Position numbers and translations under genes: made by a program
Shown: positions 23,037-33,190 of the stretch, piece by piece
Layout of the letters: the number at the start of each line of letters is the position of its first letter
Numbering within the stretch: the stretch's first letter is position 1
NCBI GenBank assembly: GCA_027422505.1
Contig: JAPQWV010000001.1
Coordinates: forward strand, 8,122,001-8,186,000
Reading direction: 5' to 3'
DNA length: 64,000 nt
DNA from: Craterostigma plantagineum
Lineage: Eukaryota; Streptophyta; Magnoliopsida; Lamiales; Linderniaceae
Notes under the pieces: generated by a model
The model's input: the letters and a program-made list of their open reading frames with translations, nothing else
The model's database searches: none
Told to the model about the DNA's origin: nothing

Positions 23037-25587
23037 TCAACGCTCACGACCTCTCTGTCTTTGTCTCCGACTTGAGCTACTCTGATCCATTTCGTTGCGA
23101 ATACGAGTTGTCTTTGGCCTACCCGGTCCTCTTCTTTCACGTTGGTCTTCATTATGGACAAGCAAAAAATCAGCAGGTTCCCAATGTCGCTCGTCATGCA
23201 GTGGATAAAACGTTCCCTGATATGACTGAAAATATGCTACTTTACTGTAGAAAGGAGCAATGAACTGTGTGCTACTAACGTTCCATTGGCGGCACGCTGC
23301 CTGCGCATGAGAACATGGAATGAAATGTTGGTCCCATTTTCCACAAGTGCACGTTCTTCCTTGAATGTTCACCACGTGTTTTCTTTGAGTCACCGATGAT
23401 GAAGTATACACCTCTGCTGTTTGTGATCGCGGGTCAAATGCAGTTACAAAATGGCCGAACGAGGCATTTGACCAGTCACTATACATCCTCCACGCATAAG
23501 AAGACCATTCGGTTTCCGAACTCTGCATCGCCGCAGCTGCCTGTTGGTACCTATCACGAAAGTATTCGGAACACCGATGGAAGCTGAAGTCGACTATTGC
23601 TTTTGGAGGCAGTAAGCGAGCCCCTTTGAACACACCGTTAAGTGCTTCTGCGATGTTCGTCGTCATTGAACCACACCTAAGCCCACCATCGTAAGCAAAT
23701 GTCCACTTTTCTCGATCAATAGCGCGCAACCAATTGTAGGCTTCTTTGTGTAGACTCTTAAGATGCTCCATTATCCGTTCGAACTTTTCAACCGTATGCG
23801 TCATCCCTGCTCTGTGGCACAATTTCTTTAGGTCACTGTCTTTGAACTCTTTGTTAAAATTTGATACGACGTGATGTAAACAGTAACGATGCACGCCGTT
23901 CGGAGACCTATAAGCGTCGAGTTGTTCTACTGCGGACAGTAAACCTGCATTACAGTTCGTAGGTAACATGAACTTATTTTAGTAAAAAGAAAAAAACAAA
24001 CAACTTGATCTATTTTTAATTGCAAATACCTGGATGACGATCTGAAATTAGGCATACCCCTTGTCCCTCCAATACATGAACATTGAGCAAGTTCAAGAAC
24101 CATCTCCAAGAATGTAAGCTTTCGATATTAACGATGGCAAACGCAAGTGGAAAAACTTTCTGATTTGCATCGAGTGCACATGCATTCAACATTTTATGCT
24201 TGTACTTCGAATACAAGTGCGTACCGTCGACACAGACCACTCTACGACAATGCTTGAAGCCGTCAATGCAAGGTTTGAATGCCCAAAATACATACCCAAA
24301 TTTTTTTACTCCAGACGTATCTTGAAGATGCAACCACTTCACCACCGTTCCGGGGTTGTAACGTCGCAACGCTTTCATGAATATAGGAAGCTGTTGGATT
24401 GACGTTTCCCAACTACGATAAACAATCTCTTTTGCTCGCTTGAGTCCATGCCATGCTTGAATATACGAGATATCGTACCCAAAAGTATCTTTTACGAGCT
24501 GCTGCACATTTTTAGTAAATACTGAGGGTCATTCTTCACCGTTTGGATTAATATTCTGGCAATTTCAGTACGCGAAACATTGCGATGTGTGCTGGCCAAC
24601 TCGTGCGTGAAGCATGTGTGCGGTCCTCCGTATCTCGTCACCTTCCAAAAAAACTTTTCGGTTTGAAGACTGCTCGCAATGTCCAGTTACAATCTTGATT
24701 GTGATTGCATCTTGTACTCCATGCGGTTCTGTTGCTTTCGGTCACGTGGTACTCACGTCTAACAACCCTCAAATGGTAATCGTTAACAGCACATTTTAAA
24801 TGTTCTTTGCTATTAAACGTCATACCTACGTAAAATGTGGGATCGTCCGTGTCGTAAAAATCACCACCAGTTTCGTCAACTTCTGGGGGAGCCATTTGAT
24901 AAGAGCTATTAAACGGGACCGACTGGTATAATTCTCTATTCTCTTCTGGCTCACTGGGCATTGGTTCATCGTCATTTTCATCATCGGCATCGGCGGGATC
25001 TGGCAAATCGTCTAGTGCCCCACCTTCGTCGTCAGCTTCGGAGTCACTGACGTCACTATCTCGGACGGCGTCATGAACGATCTCAGGTTCCGCCACCGTC
25101 GAACTAATAGGAACGCAACGACTACTCGAAGGTATATCTTCTTGAGGGGCAAACGAAATATTCGTCAATCCTTCAGTAGCTGAAGTAATGTCAGGAAACG
25201 AATCCATCGGCGCGGAATTCGTGTACTCGTCGGGAGGATCTACGTTGCAATCAAACTGAACGATCTCAGTTGCCTCGACAAAGATCTCAAATCGAGCTCG
25301 TTGTCGAGATCCAAGAAGTACGCGAGATCGGCATCACTAGCCACTAGTAGGAGATTATGATTTAGTCGTAAGTGTTGATGGTATTCGTTCTTCACACGAA
25401 CGATTAAAAAGAAAGCATTGCTATCGACGGAAGTCATGTCGTACAGCATACTAAGAAATTGATCGAAATTGGTATCGCGACGAATTCGTCGATAACCGAT
25501 GGGTTGAAGACTATATTGTATGGTGTTTGACTCGTGTATGATTTCACCGCCATAATAAACAACTACTTGAATTTTTCTAGACACCAT
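23037..25587 (-). pseudogene. MURA-type MULE transposase of MULE-1
   Basis: Read from 25587: an N-terminal globular domain (MVSRKIQVVVYYGGEIIHES), a long acidic linker (25207-24900), the MuDR DNA-binding zinc region (GMTFNSKEHLKCAVNDYHL), then the transposase core with CVDGTHLYSKYKHKMLNA and CLISDRHPGI (the first two catalytic Asp). An intron (24029-23945) follows, then the C-terminal part: a SWIM zinc finger (CTCGKWDQHFIPCSHAQAAC) and an AT-hook-like GPGRPK tail. Frame changes are visible near 25255, near 24655 (in a T run) and near 24515, so no full protein can be made. It excises and inserts MULE DNA in the nucleus. It faces the PMD gene tail to tail, 292 bp apart. Confidence 0.88.
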
Positions 25588-25649
25588 GGATATGAAATTT
25601 TATGAATTAACATTCGAAAATTGAGCGGCTTAAATAGGAAAAATCGCCG

Positions 25650-25935
25650 AGGGTATTGAGCGCGTCGTCGCGGCCATTGGATGCGACGTCGCGTCCATTA
25701 GACGCGACGACTAGTGGCCCAGTAACTTCAGTGGGTTTAGTGACGTCTTTAGTGGGTTTAGTGGATTTAGTAGGTTTAGTGGGCTTAGTGATGGTCTGGG
25801 TCGACGTCACGTCCATTGGATGCGTCGTCGCGTCCATTAAATGCGACGCGGGCCACCCACGGGCCAAGTCGGGCCCCTCTTTGTGTTGTTTCTGTGCCAC
25901 GTCATCGTCGCGTCGTCGCGTTCAATAGGCGCGTT
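25650..25935. repeat. Right subterminal GCGACG array of MULE-1
   Basis: Repeats of GCGTCGTCGCG and GCGACGTCGCG with TCCATTGGATGCGAC spacers, upstream of the transposase start codon. Between them is a short GGTTTAGTG tandem (25733-25795). Mirrors the left array at 19930-20140. Confidence 0.7.
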
Positions 25936-26465
25936 TCGCCCTATTTTAATAATTTCGGTCCCATTTGCCTTTTTTTTATCTAATTTGGGTTAAAATAACC
26001 CTATTTTAATTAAAGCCTCGTTGGATCCTTGTATAGGAGGGTATATGTGGCTATGGGATGCATATGAATATGTTACCTCGTGTTTGTTATCTGCGTATAG
26101 TCATACATGCCTTGTTGGCTATATACGTCTATTACAAGGATTTTGACTATAGGGCTTGTATATGCATATCCACCTTTAAGGTGGTTATGGGGCGTGTATG
26201 ACTAATCCATACACACCTATACACACCTCAAACACATCTATCAAACACAATTTATATAATTACACAAATAGTTAATGCACATATCATACATGTTTACAAT
26301 TTCAACAAAATCCTTATATAGCCACAGACAAATAGCTTATACTCATATAATCCATTAACAAGGATATCAAATGATCCCTAAATAATATTCATAAGCAGGT
26401 GGGCCGACCGGCGGACTAGCCCGCGCAGGCGAATCGAGGCTGGACGGCCACCCGTGACCCGTAGA

Positions 26466-27003
26466 GTTGGCGAAATACTAATAGTCAGAAATAATTCTCG
26501 TGAACTAAATTATATTTATCAAAGGATGAAATACGAGTTTTCTAGAGTATATTTGCCATCTGTCCCTATACGTGTCACTCAATTACTACGCCACCTTCAA
26601 AGAACACAATCTTGTCTCCTCTCCTCTCCCATCGTTCGTATTTTCGATTTTTTCAACCCCACAAAGTTTGAATCTCTCTAACTCCTTTAGTGCCTTTTTC
26701 TCTCTGTTGGATACTCCTCAAGTTCTTTGGCATATTCTTTACTTAGTATCTCTTGTTGGGCTTTGGACATTGCTTGCAATAAATGGCAGATACTGATCCC
26801 ACCTCAGGTTTGTTTCTAAAATAGAGGAACCCACTAAATCTCTGAAGTCAATGTAAGGATATCGTACATGGAAGAAGAACGTGGAATGAAGTCAAACTTC
26901 TGATTATTATCTGTTCGATATGGGCCCCAAATAGTACTCTCCCCGTATATGTTAGTCTAGCTAAAACTAGATAGTTCATTGGTGATAAAACGGTTTTCTT
27001 AGT
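26466..27003. other. Non-coding sequence between elements
   Basis: Contains pyrimidine-rich 5'-UTR-like sequence and an ATG at 26783 reading MADTDPTSG before a GT, but no continuation could be found. No gene is called. Confidence 0.3.
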
Positions 27004-27549
27004 AATGCATATAACCCCTCGTGGTTTCGCGAAAATACACATAAACCCCTGTGGTTGTTTTATTGTACGGTACTCCCTCGTGGTTTAAAAAATTGCACCG
27101 TACCCCCCTTGCCGCAGTTTTGCCCGAAATTGGGTGACACGCACTCTTACTGCAATTGGTTAAGATTGGACCACGCTATTACTGTTAAATGACCAGAATA
27201 ACCACAATTATTCACATTCTTTTCAAATGATAACCCTCGGCCTTCTGTCGGCGCCGTTCCCAGTCGCTTCTTGATTTCATTGGTCAAATTCTCATGGGTT
27301 TGTCGTCTATACTTTAGCTGACCGTTTGCCTAAATTGATTGGACAAGGAAAGTACGCAACATTAGTTGACAATAAATAACGTGGTCCAAGCTTGACCCAC
27401 CTGCAGTAGCTCCGGTAATCCAATTTCGGGCAAAACTGTTGTCCGGGGGTACGATGAACATTAGTTAAACCACGATGGAGTACCATACAATAAAAAAATT
27501 ACAGGAGTTTATGTGCATTTTCGCGAAACCACGAGGAGGTTATGCATTT
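27004..27549. mobile_element. MITE with about 85-bp terminal inverted repeats
   Basis: Left arm from AATGCATATAACCCCTCGTGG to CCCTCGTGGTTTAAA (27004-27092). The right arm is its reverse complement with some changes (27463-27549, ..CGCGAAACCACGAGGAGG..). The arms share GTGGTTTCGCGAAAAT and the GTACGGTACTCC block. The core has no ORF. No clean TSD was found, so the superfamily is open; Mutator-like is a guess. Confidence 0.7.
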
Positions 27550-28112
27550 TAGCCTAAAGAGTATAAAAATAAAAGATTAATTCACATTAATCAAGAAATA
27601 CTCAGTTTGGTGTCGTGTGACAATGCATAAGCGAATCGGTTAGACATACGTCTTTGAAATGTCATTATACGGATTACATAAATGAAGATCACTCTATCAT
27701 TTATTTAACGTCAATTTGTTTTAAGTATTTTTTTGGTTATCCACATTACTTTCCTCTGCTGTTGCTCATGAATGAATGTAGCCTTCCTCACAAAACATTA
27801 TTGAAGACGCGTATATGCGACTACGATAAACAATATTAGCATAAAAATTAATAGGTGAATAAGAAATAAAGTAGTAGTTCACAAAGGAATCTCGAAATGG
27901 TCTTGTTGGGGTTGAGCGGTAATTTTTCGGGCCCAGCAGAAGGTTGATTTTTGGACGCGTGACAATTTTATTGGGATAATATAAAGCCGAAATGATACGA
28001 TAGAGAACACGAGATTTTTACGTGGTTCGGCCAATACCGCCTACCTCCACGGAGAGCACCAGTTATTGAGAATATTACACCGTACAAATTTAACGCTCGT
28101 GTTTAAACCCAA
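27550..28112. other. Non-coding, with an LTR-like phrase
   Basis: 27990-28080 has ACGAGATTTTTACGTGGTTCGG and CCGCCTACCTCCACGG, a phrase found in plant Copia LTRs. No ends or coding parts accompany it. The rest shows nothing specific. Confidence 0.35.
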
Positions 28113-28401
28113 TGACGGAACTACGTTGGGGCATGGGGGTCAGTTGCCCCCCAGCCCCAACGTTTGTTGTAGTATATTCATTCACAGATATTACCATAAT
28201 AATAGCATAGCTCAAAGTGGTAGAACGAAATAGCTTACAATCTTACCCGTCACGGGGGCATGGGTTCGAATCCCACCTAGGTTATATTTTATTTTCCAGT
28301 AAAAAAAGCCATTTGGCTTGGTGTTGGGCTGCCCCTCCAATCCTAAAACTGGGCTCTTGTGGGCTGCACCTCCAGGCTTTCTATCCTGGATCCGTCCCTG
28401 T
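28113..28401. mobile_element. Non-autonomous hAT-like element with tRNA-like insert
   Basis: Starts CAATGACGGAACTACG and ends GGATCCGTCCCTG. The flanks tttaaacc (28105-28112) and tttaaatc (28402-28409) match at 7 of 8. Inside, 28206-28284 resembles a degenerate tRNA: an A-box-like TAGCTCAAAGTGGTAGAAC and a B-box-like GGTTCGAATCC. Confidence 0.6.
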
Positions 28402-28690
28402 TTAAATCAAAATTCGAGACTCCTTACCCACCCGAGTAATGTATTTGTACCTACTCCCAACTACCTAGTAAAAACTACACCCTTCACGGGAGCATGGGTT
28501 CGAATCCCACCTAGGTTATATTTATTTTTCAGTAAAAAAGCCATTTGGCTTGGCTGCTGGGCTGCCCATCCAATCCTAAAACTGGGCTCTTGTGGGTTGC
28601 CCCTCCAGGCTTCCAATCCTGGGTCCGTCCCTGTTTAGACCCAAACCCGAGACCCCTTACCCACCCGGGTAATGTATACATTGACGTGGA
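28240..28690. repeat. 234-bp tandem duplication
   Basis: The stretch from TCACGGGGGCATGGGTTCG (about 28250) through the hAT end and into the flank (ACTCCTTACCCACCCGAGTAATG) recurs with an offset of 234 bp (from about 28484 to 28680). It includes a second GGTTCGAATCCCACCTAGG and a second GTCCGTCCCTGTTTA. The right half of the hAT plus its flank was duplicated in place. Confidence 0.75.
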
Positions 28691-29012
28691 CGTTCACAAA
28701 AGCATACCCTTATCTGCAAAGGTGCCAATAATACAGAAAAAGCATCAATTATCATCTATCTAGCTTTTTAACTTTAAATAGTAGTAGTATTATAACACCA
28801 AACGAAAGTATAATTACTGTTAAATGTCCTTAATTACATACAGATAGGCAGCAAGCACGCACCACGCACATGCCCAAACTTTCCTTCGCCAACTCGCCCC
28901 CTTCGCAAACTCCAAGAATCTTCCTCATAATATATATACATGTATATATGTATATATTACGCAAAGCTTCACCTTAATCTCACTCACAAATCACAGTCAA
29001 CGAAGTAGGCCA
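28691..29012. promoter_or_regulatory. Probable promoter region of the PMT gene
   Basis: Sits directly upstream of the methyltransferase start codon. It contains an AT-rich alternating ATATATACATGTATATATG block at 28929-28957, 57-85 bp before the ATG, which could hold the TATA signal, then a C/A-rich leader. No finer element can be supported. Confidence 0.35.
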
Positions 29013-29104
29013 ATGAGGGGCTCAAGCGTAACACACTACGCACCACTCTCCAAGCCCAGCAATGCCAAGAAACCGAAGCTCTACTCCATAGCCATCCTCG
29101 CAAT

Positions 29105-29323
29105 CAGTGGCGGAGCCACGTGAGGACCAGTGGGATCCATGGACCCCACTGGAATTTTTTTTAAAAGTATTTATTAGGTGAATTTTTTTATATTCAATAC
29201 ATGTAAAATTAGTATGTGGACCCCACTAATGTTAAAAAAGTATATATATTACTAGTATAAATGGGCCTGGGAAAATTAGTACTAAATGGACCCCAGTGGT
29301 AATAGTTCCTAGCTCCGCCACTG
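29105..29323. mobile_element. 219-bp hAT MITE in PMT exon 1
   Basis: Perfect 8-bp TSD ctcgcaat (29097-29104 and 29324-29331). The ends are CAGTGGCGGAGCCACG and TAGCTCCGCCACTG, inverted. The core repeats GGACCCCACT. It interrupts the codons for the transmembrane helix of the methyltransferase. Confidence 0.9.
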
Positions 29324-30729
29324 CTCGCAATCCTATGTTCCCTCTCCTACTTCCTCGGCGCGTGGCAGCTCGGCGGCGGCCGACCCCACACCACCGCCAT
29401 CTCCGCCGCTGGCGGACTTCCATGTTACCCGACCGCCCACCACCACCCCACCAACGCCACGACGTCGTCAACTAGCTTGGACTTCACCACTCACCACGCC
29501 GCCAAGACGAGCGCCACCGCCGCCGACTCCGCGGCGGAGCTACCGCCGTACCCTCCCTGCGACATAACTACTCTGAGTACACTCCCTGCGAAGACCCAAA
29601 GAGGTCCCTCAAATACCCAAGAGATCGACTTATTTACAGAGAGAGGCACTGCCCAGCGAAGAGTGAGCTCCTCAAATGTCGAATCCCTGCGCCGCACGGG
29701 TGAGTTAATGAGTTAGAAAACCTAACCATGGTTAGTTAAAAATCGATCAATCGAGCAATCGCCGTTCTATTTTATTACAACGTTTGAGTGGGCTGTAATA
29801 AAGGTACAAGAGCCCTTTCAAATGGCCGCTGAGCAGAGACGTGGCGTGGTTCGCCAACGTACCTCACAAGGAGCTCACGGTGGAGAAAGCGGTTCAGAAC
29901 TGGATCCGGTTCGACGGCGATCGGTTCAGATTCCCCGGCGGCGGGACAATGTTCCCTCACGGCGCCGGCGCGTACATCGACGACATAGGAAAGTTGATCA
30001 ACCTCGAAGATGGCTCTGTAAGAACTGCAATCGACACTGGTTGTGGGGTAAGTAAGCGAGCAAGTAAAGCACTCGAAATTTAAATAATAATAATAGAAAA
30101 GAAGAAAAATGGTTTTCTTGATTCGATTTTTTTTTTAGTTTAGTTTGTCAGAAATGATTGGACATGCCATAAACACAGCTTTTGGGGGCAATTCCCCTCT
30201 TTCTGGTCAACTTGGTTCTAACGTTGTCTTTTTCTCTGTGTAATGGCTTGGCTCAGGCTAGGGGTCAGCAAAAATATCCGGAAACCGGATTCCGATCCGG
30301 TATCCGGTTTTCAAAACTCGGAAAAACGTATATCCGGTTTTAAAAATCGGATCGGAATCCGACCGATTTATTTTAAAATAAACCGGATCGGATACGGCTA
30401 GTGGTTTGTCTAAAATCTGGATATCCGGTATCCCGTTTTATATTAAAAAAAATACAAAACAAAAACAAATAGTCCAAAAAGAAAAATGAAGGTCCAAAAA
30501 GGAAAAAATATCATCAAGTAGAATATTTAAATTTATATTATTTTATAATTGCAAAAAACTTTGTTAGAGAATTGTGTGAATTACGATGTGTAGAAATTCT
30601 TATATTAAAAATATATTTTTTTATTGTGGGGCATTTTTAATAAAATAAACCAAAAAAAATTAAGCATTAACGGAATAAAAATTTGAATAAAATCATTAAT
30701 AAAACAACGATCTTCGTAAGAAAATTATA

Positions 30730-31155
30730 CGAGTTAGTAACTCGTATATATTTTATACGAGTTAAATCTGCTAGGTGGCCCGCTGACCTGACGTGGCAAC
30801 TTAACTCGTAAAAAAATGATACGAGTTACTACCTCGTACTTTTAGGAAACGAGTTACGACACTGTGGCTCGCTGACCTGAAGTGGCACATATTTGACACC
30901 ACGTACTATGTAACTCGTATAAAATTAATACGAGTTACGTGCGTGGCCGACAAACCCTGCATGCCCATATCTATAATGTAAATAACTCGTATAAAATTGA
31001 TACGAGTTATATTTGTGGCCGACAAACCCTGCATGCCCATATCTATAATGGAAATAACTCGTATTAAATTCATACGAGTTACGGGCGTGGCCGACCAACG
31101 CTCATGCCCTTGCAAAAAATGGAGTAACTCGTTCTTGATTGCTACGAGTTATTTC
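30730..31155. repeat. Left subterminal palindrome array of MULE-2
   Basis: Seven palindromes of the type AACTCGTATAAAATT-ATACGAGTT (at about 30740, 30805, 30830, 30915, 30985, 31055 and 31125). The middle ones belong to a 73-bp tandem unit with GTGGCCGACAAACCCTGCATG and CCCATATCTATAATG. Matching palindromes lie at 33060-33185. Confidence 0.75.
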
Positions 31156-31229
31156 TCTATATAAACCACCTTCGATTTTAATAACCGTAGCACAAAAAAC
31201 CCTTTAGATTTTTAAAACATAACAAAAAA

Positions 31230-31445
31230 ATGGTGTCTAGTCGTGTACAAGTCATAGTATATTTCGGCGGTAAAATAATTCGATCATCCGATTCTGTCGT
31301 CAGTTATAGTATCCGTCCTATTGCGTATAGGCGAATTCATCGCAACACCAATTTTTCTGAGTTTATGTCATTGTTGTTCGAAATTACGGGTGCTGATAGC
31401 AGTCGTTTTTCGTTTATGTCATATATATTTACACAACATTTATAA
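31230..31445 (+). pseudogene. MURA N-terminal fragment of MULE-2
   Basis: MVSSRVQVIVYFGGKIIRSS followed by SIRPIAYRRIHRNTNFSEFM aligns with the first 60 or so residues of the MULE-1 transposase (MVSRKIQVVVYYGGEIIHES, SLQPIGYRRIRRDTNFDQFL). It breaks off after about 62 residues. No zinc region or DDE core follows, so it cannot transpose DNA. It faces the PMD remnant tail to tail, with under 50 bp between them. Confidence 0.75.
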
Positions 31446-31490
31446 ATGTAACAAGGAAAAAAAAATTAAAAACGTCATGAACAACCATAC

Positions 31491-32442
31491 CTCGCTGCAT
31501 GTGGCGGGATCGGTAAGACTATCTCGTCGACTATAGTGGGCTCCATGGAGATACGATGAAGCATTTGAACTGGCTGAAATGGCAGGATCCTCACATATGC
31601 TCATGCCTAAAAAATCACATGTTATAAATAAATTTTAAAAGTAACTACAAAATTAATAAAAGTTTCAATATAATTACCTGCAACAGTCGTAGGGGTCCGC
31701 CTATATTAAGCTTTTTCGGCTCGCATGCCGAGCAAAGCTCTCTGTACAAGAACGCTAGGACCGCACTACCCCAACTAAACGTGGCGACCTCATCAATATC
31801 CTCCAACAGCTGAAGGTAGGTCAACGATACGGTGCTCGCGCTACAGTCAGGGAACATCACCGCACCAAAGATCAGCATCGCGTAACCCCGTGCTGAACAC
31901 TCAACCTCTTCCTTGTCACTATCATCCGAAATCGGATGGGCCAACAACCAACTCGCTAACGACTTCATCGAAAGCGACGACCCCTTAATTTTCTCAGCGG
32001 GTGGTCTAAAACCTAGCAACCGCTCGCACTCGTCCATCCACTGCAGGACCGTCCTTGTTTGGATCCCATCGGAGACACAACTACCCTCTACAGGTAAACC
32101 CCACAAAATTCCTACGTCCTGTAATGTAACGGTCGCCTCCCCGTGAAACGTATGGGTCTCCTTTATCCAACGCTCTACCAATGCTGTAATCAAATGAGGG
32201 TCAACCCTCTGCGACATACAGCTATAGACGCTGTATAGACCCATATCGTTCAACTTATCTAATAAGCGACCGTGTAGAATATTTGGTGCGTCTCTCGTAC
32301 CCCACACAACATTTTCTAAAGACCTAATCTTAATAGTCCTATCGATCGCACCCTCATCTAACAATAAATCATTACTACGGTGATTTGACTGCATCGTCAA
32401 CACCGAACTATCAAAAGGCCCATAATAAGAATCTAAATCCAT
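31491..32442 (-). pseudogene. Plant mobile domain gene of MULE-2, truncated
   Basis: Exon 1 (32442-31678) is open for its whole length: MDLDSYYGPFDSSVLTMQSN, DPHLITALVERWIKETHTFH, GEATVTLQDVGILWGLPVEG and SWGSAVLAFLYRELC. Exon 2 (31606-31491) still reads AYVRILPFQPVQM and ends PHAAR before a GTATGG donor, but its second codon is TGA where MULE-1 has TGG (Trp). Exon 3 is missing. Frame intactness across 255 codons of exon 1 contrasts with the eroded transposase. PMD proteins in plants act in silencing; the role of this copy is unknown. Confidence 0.8.
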
Positions 32443-32564
32443 CTACAGTTAAAAAAACGAGTATAATAAATCAATCAGTTTTTCTATTGTAAAAATATCG
32501 ACGATAAAATAAAATACTTCGTAAAATAAAAAAAAATTATAACGAATAACGAGATCGCTCACCG

Positions 32565-33190
32565 AATCGTGCGTAGATCGTCATGGGGGTCGAGGCGGCG
32601 GGTTAACGAGGCGGGTCGTCGAGGAGGGCGGGCTGGCAACGGGTCGAGATGGCGGCTCGTCGAGGCGGGGCGGCAGGACGCGGCTGGCAGCGTGCGTCGG
32701 CGGCGGCGGCGGGACGCGGCTGGCGGCGCCGGGTCGTGGGGGGCTGCGGCGGGACCTCGTCGAGGCGGGACGGCGGTTCACGGGGCAGCTGCTCGAGGCG
32801 GAGGACCTCGTCGTGCCGGGGCGGCGGCGGGCAGCAACGTCGACGGCGGCGGGCGGCGGAGAAAAGCAGGTCGAGGCGGGGTGACGAGGCGGGGTGACGA
32901 GGCGGGCCAGCGTGTCGCGGAGGGGGGCTGGTCGGCGGCGGCGGGCGGCAGGTCCTTGAGGTTCGGCAGCTTCTTCAACCTTCGGCGGCGGCTTCTTCAA
33001 GCTTCTTCGTCTTCGTCTGTTCGTATCGCCGCGCCGCTAGGGTTTGTTTAAATCAAATCTAATTCGTATGAATTTTATACGAGTTACGTTTATAACTCGT
33101 ATAAAATTAATACGATTTATGTCACGTGTAGTTCAACTGGAAACTTTCCAGCTGGACAGGTAACTCGTAATAAGTTTATACGAAGTTCGC
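32565..33190. repeat. GC-rich PMD upstream region and right subterminal array of MULE-2
   Basis: 32575-33030 is built of GGCGGCGGGCGG, CGTCGAGGCGGG and GACGCGGCTGG repeats, sharply GC-rich in an AT-rich window. It lies just upstream of the minus-strand PMD start, so it is probably its leader or promoter. Past it, three palindromes (about 33065, 33095 and 33165) match the left array. Arg/Pro-rich ORFs through the GC block are composition artefacts. Confidence 0.6.

Larger units (their letters stand above)
19855..26017. mobile_element. MULE with PMD and MURA genes (MULE-1)
   Basis: Perfect 9-bp TSD tcgttggat (19846-19854 and 26018-26026). The TIRs start GGCTTTAATTAAAATAGGG on the right, with a slightly longer T run on the left; they stay similar for about 45 bp (GTTATTTTAACC, AAATTAGATAAA). 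It is 6163 bp with two genes transcribed towards each other: a plus-strand plant-mobile-domain gene from the left end and a minus-strand transposase from the right end. Both have frameshifts, so this copy is probably inactive, but the structure is complete from end to end. Confidence 0.9.
19842..26378. mobile_element. Tourist-type MITE split by a MULE
   Basis: Starts GGACTCGTTGGAT and ends ATCAAATGATCCC, with TSD taa at 19839-19841 and 26379-26381. The part right of the MULE (26018-26378) aligns with 57111-57478 (shared GCCTTGTTGGCTATA-like, CACGTCTATTACAAGG, TCAAACACATCTATCAAAC). The MULE entered 13 bp inside the left end. Unsplit length is about 370 bp, equal to the copy at 57111. Confidence 0.75.
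19533..26457. mobile_element. hAT-like element, split by nested MITE and MULE
   Basis: The left end TAGTGCTATCAAAACGGG and GGCCCGTAGGCCACC..GCGGG sequence is typical of plant non-autonomous hAT repeats. The flanks cccgtaga at 19525-19532 and 26458-26465 are identical. The right terminus (..CGGCCACCCGTGA) is a poor inverted match to the left one, so that end may be eroded. Host sequence of this element is 19533-19841 and 26382-26457. Confidence 0.5.

Noticed and set aside
26783..26815. First exon reading MADTDPTSG
   Set aside because: Only nine codons before a GT; no further exon found downstream.
28206..28284. Possible tRNA gene
   Set aside because: B box is good, but the cloverleaf is degenerate, and it lies in a duplicated hAT-like repeat.
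30906..31115. Minus-strand ORF with a repeated MQGLSAT..TRINFIRV unit
   Set aside because: The protein repeat only mirrors the 73-bp DNA tandem with palindromes in the MULE-2 end; no start context or conservation.
32569..33051. Arg/Gly-rich and Pro/Arg-rich ORFs on both strands
   Set aside because: GC-rich tandem sequence is open by chance in several frames; composition is low complexity.
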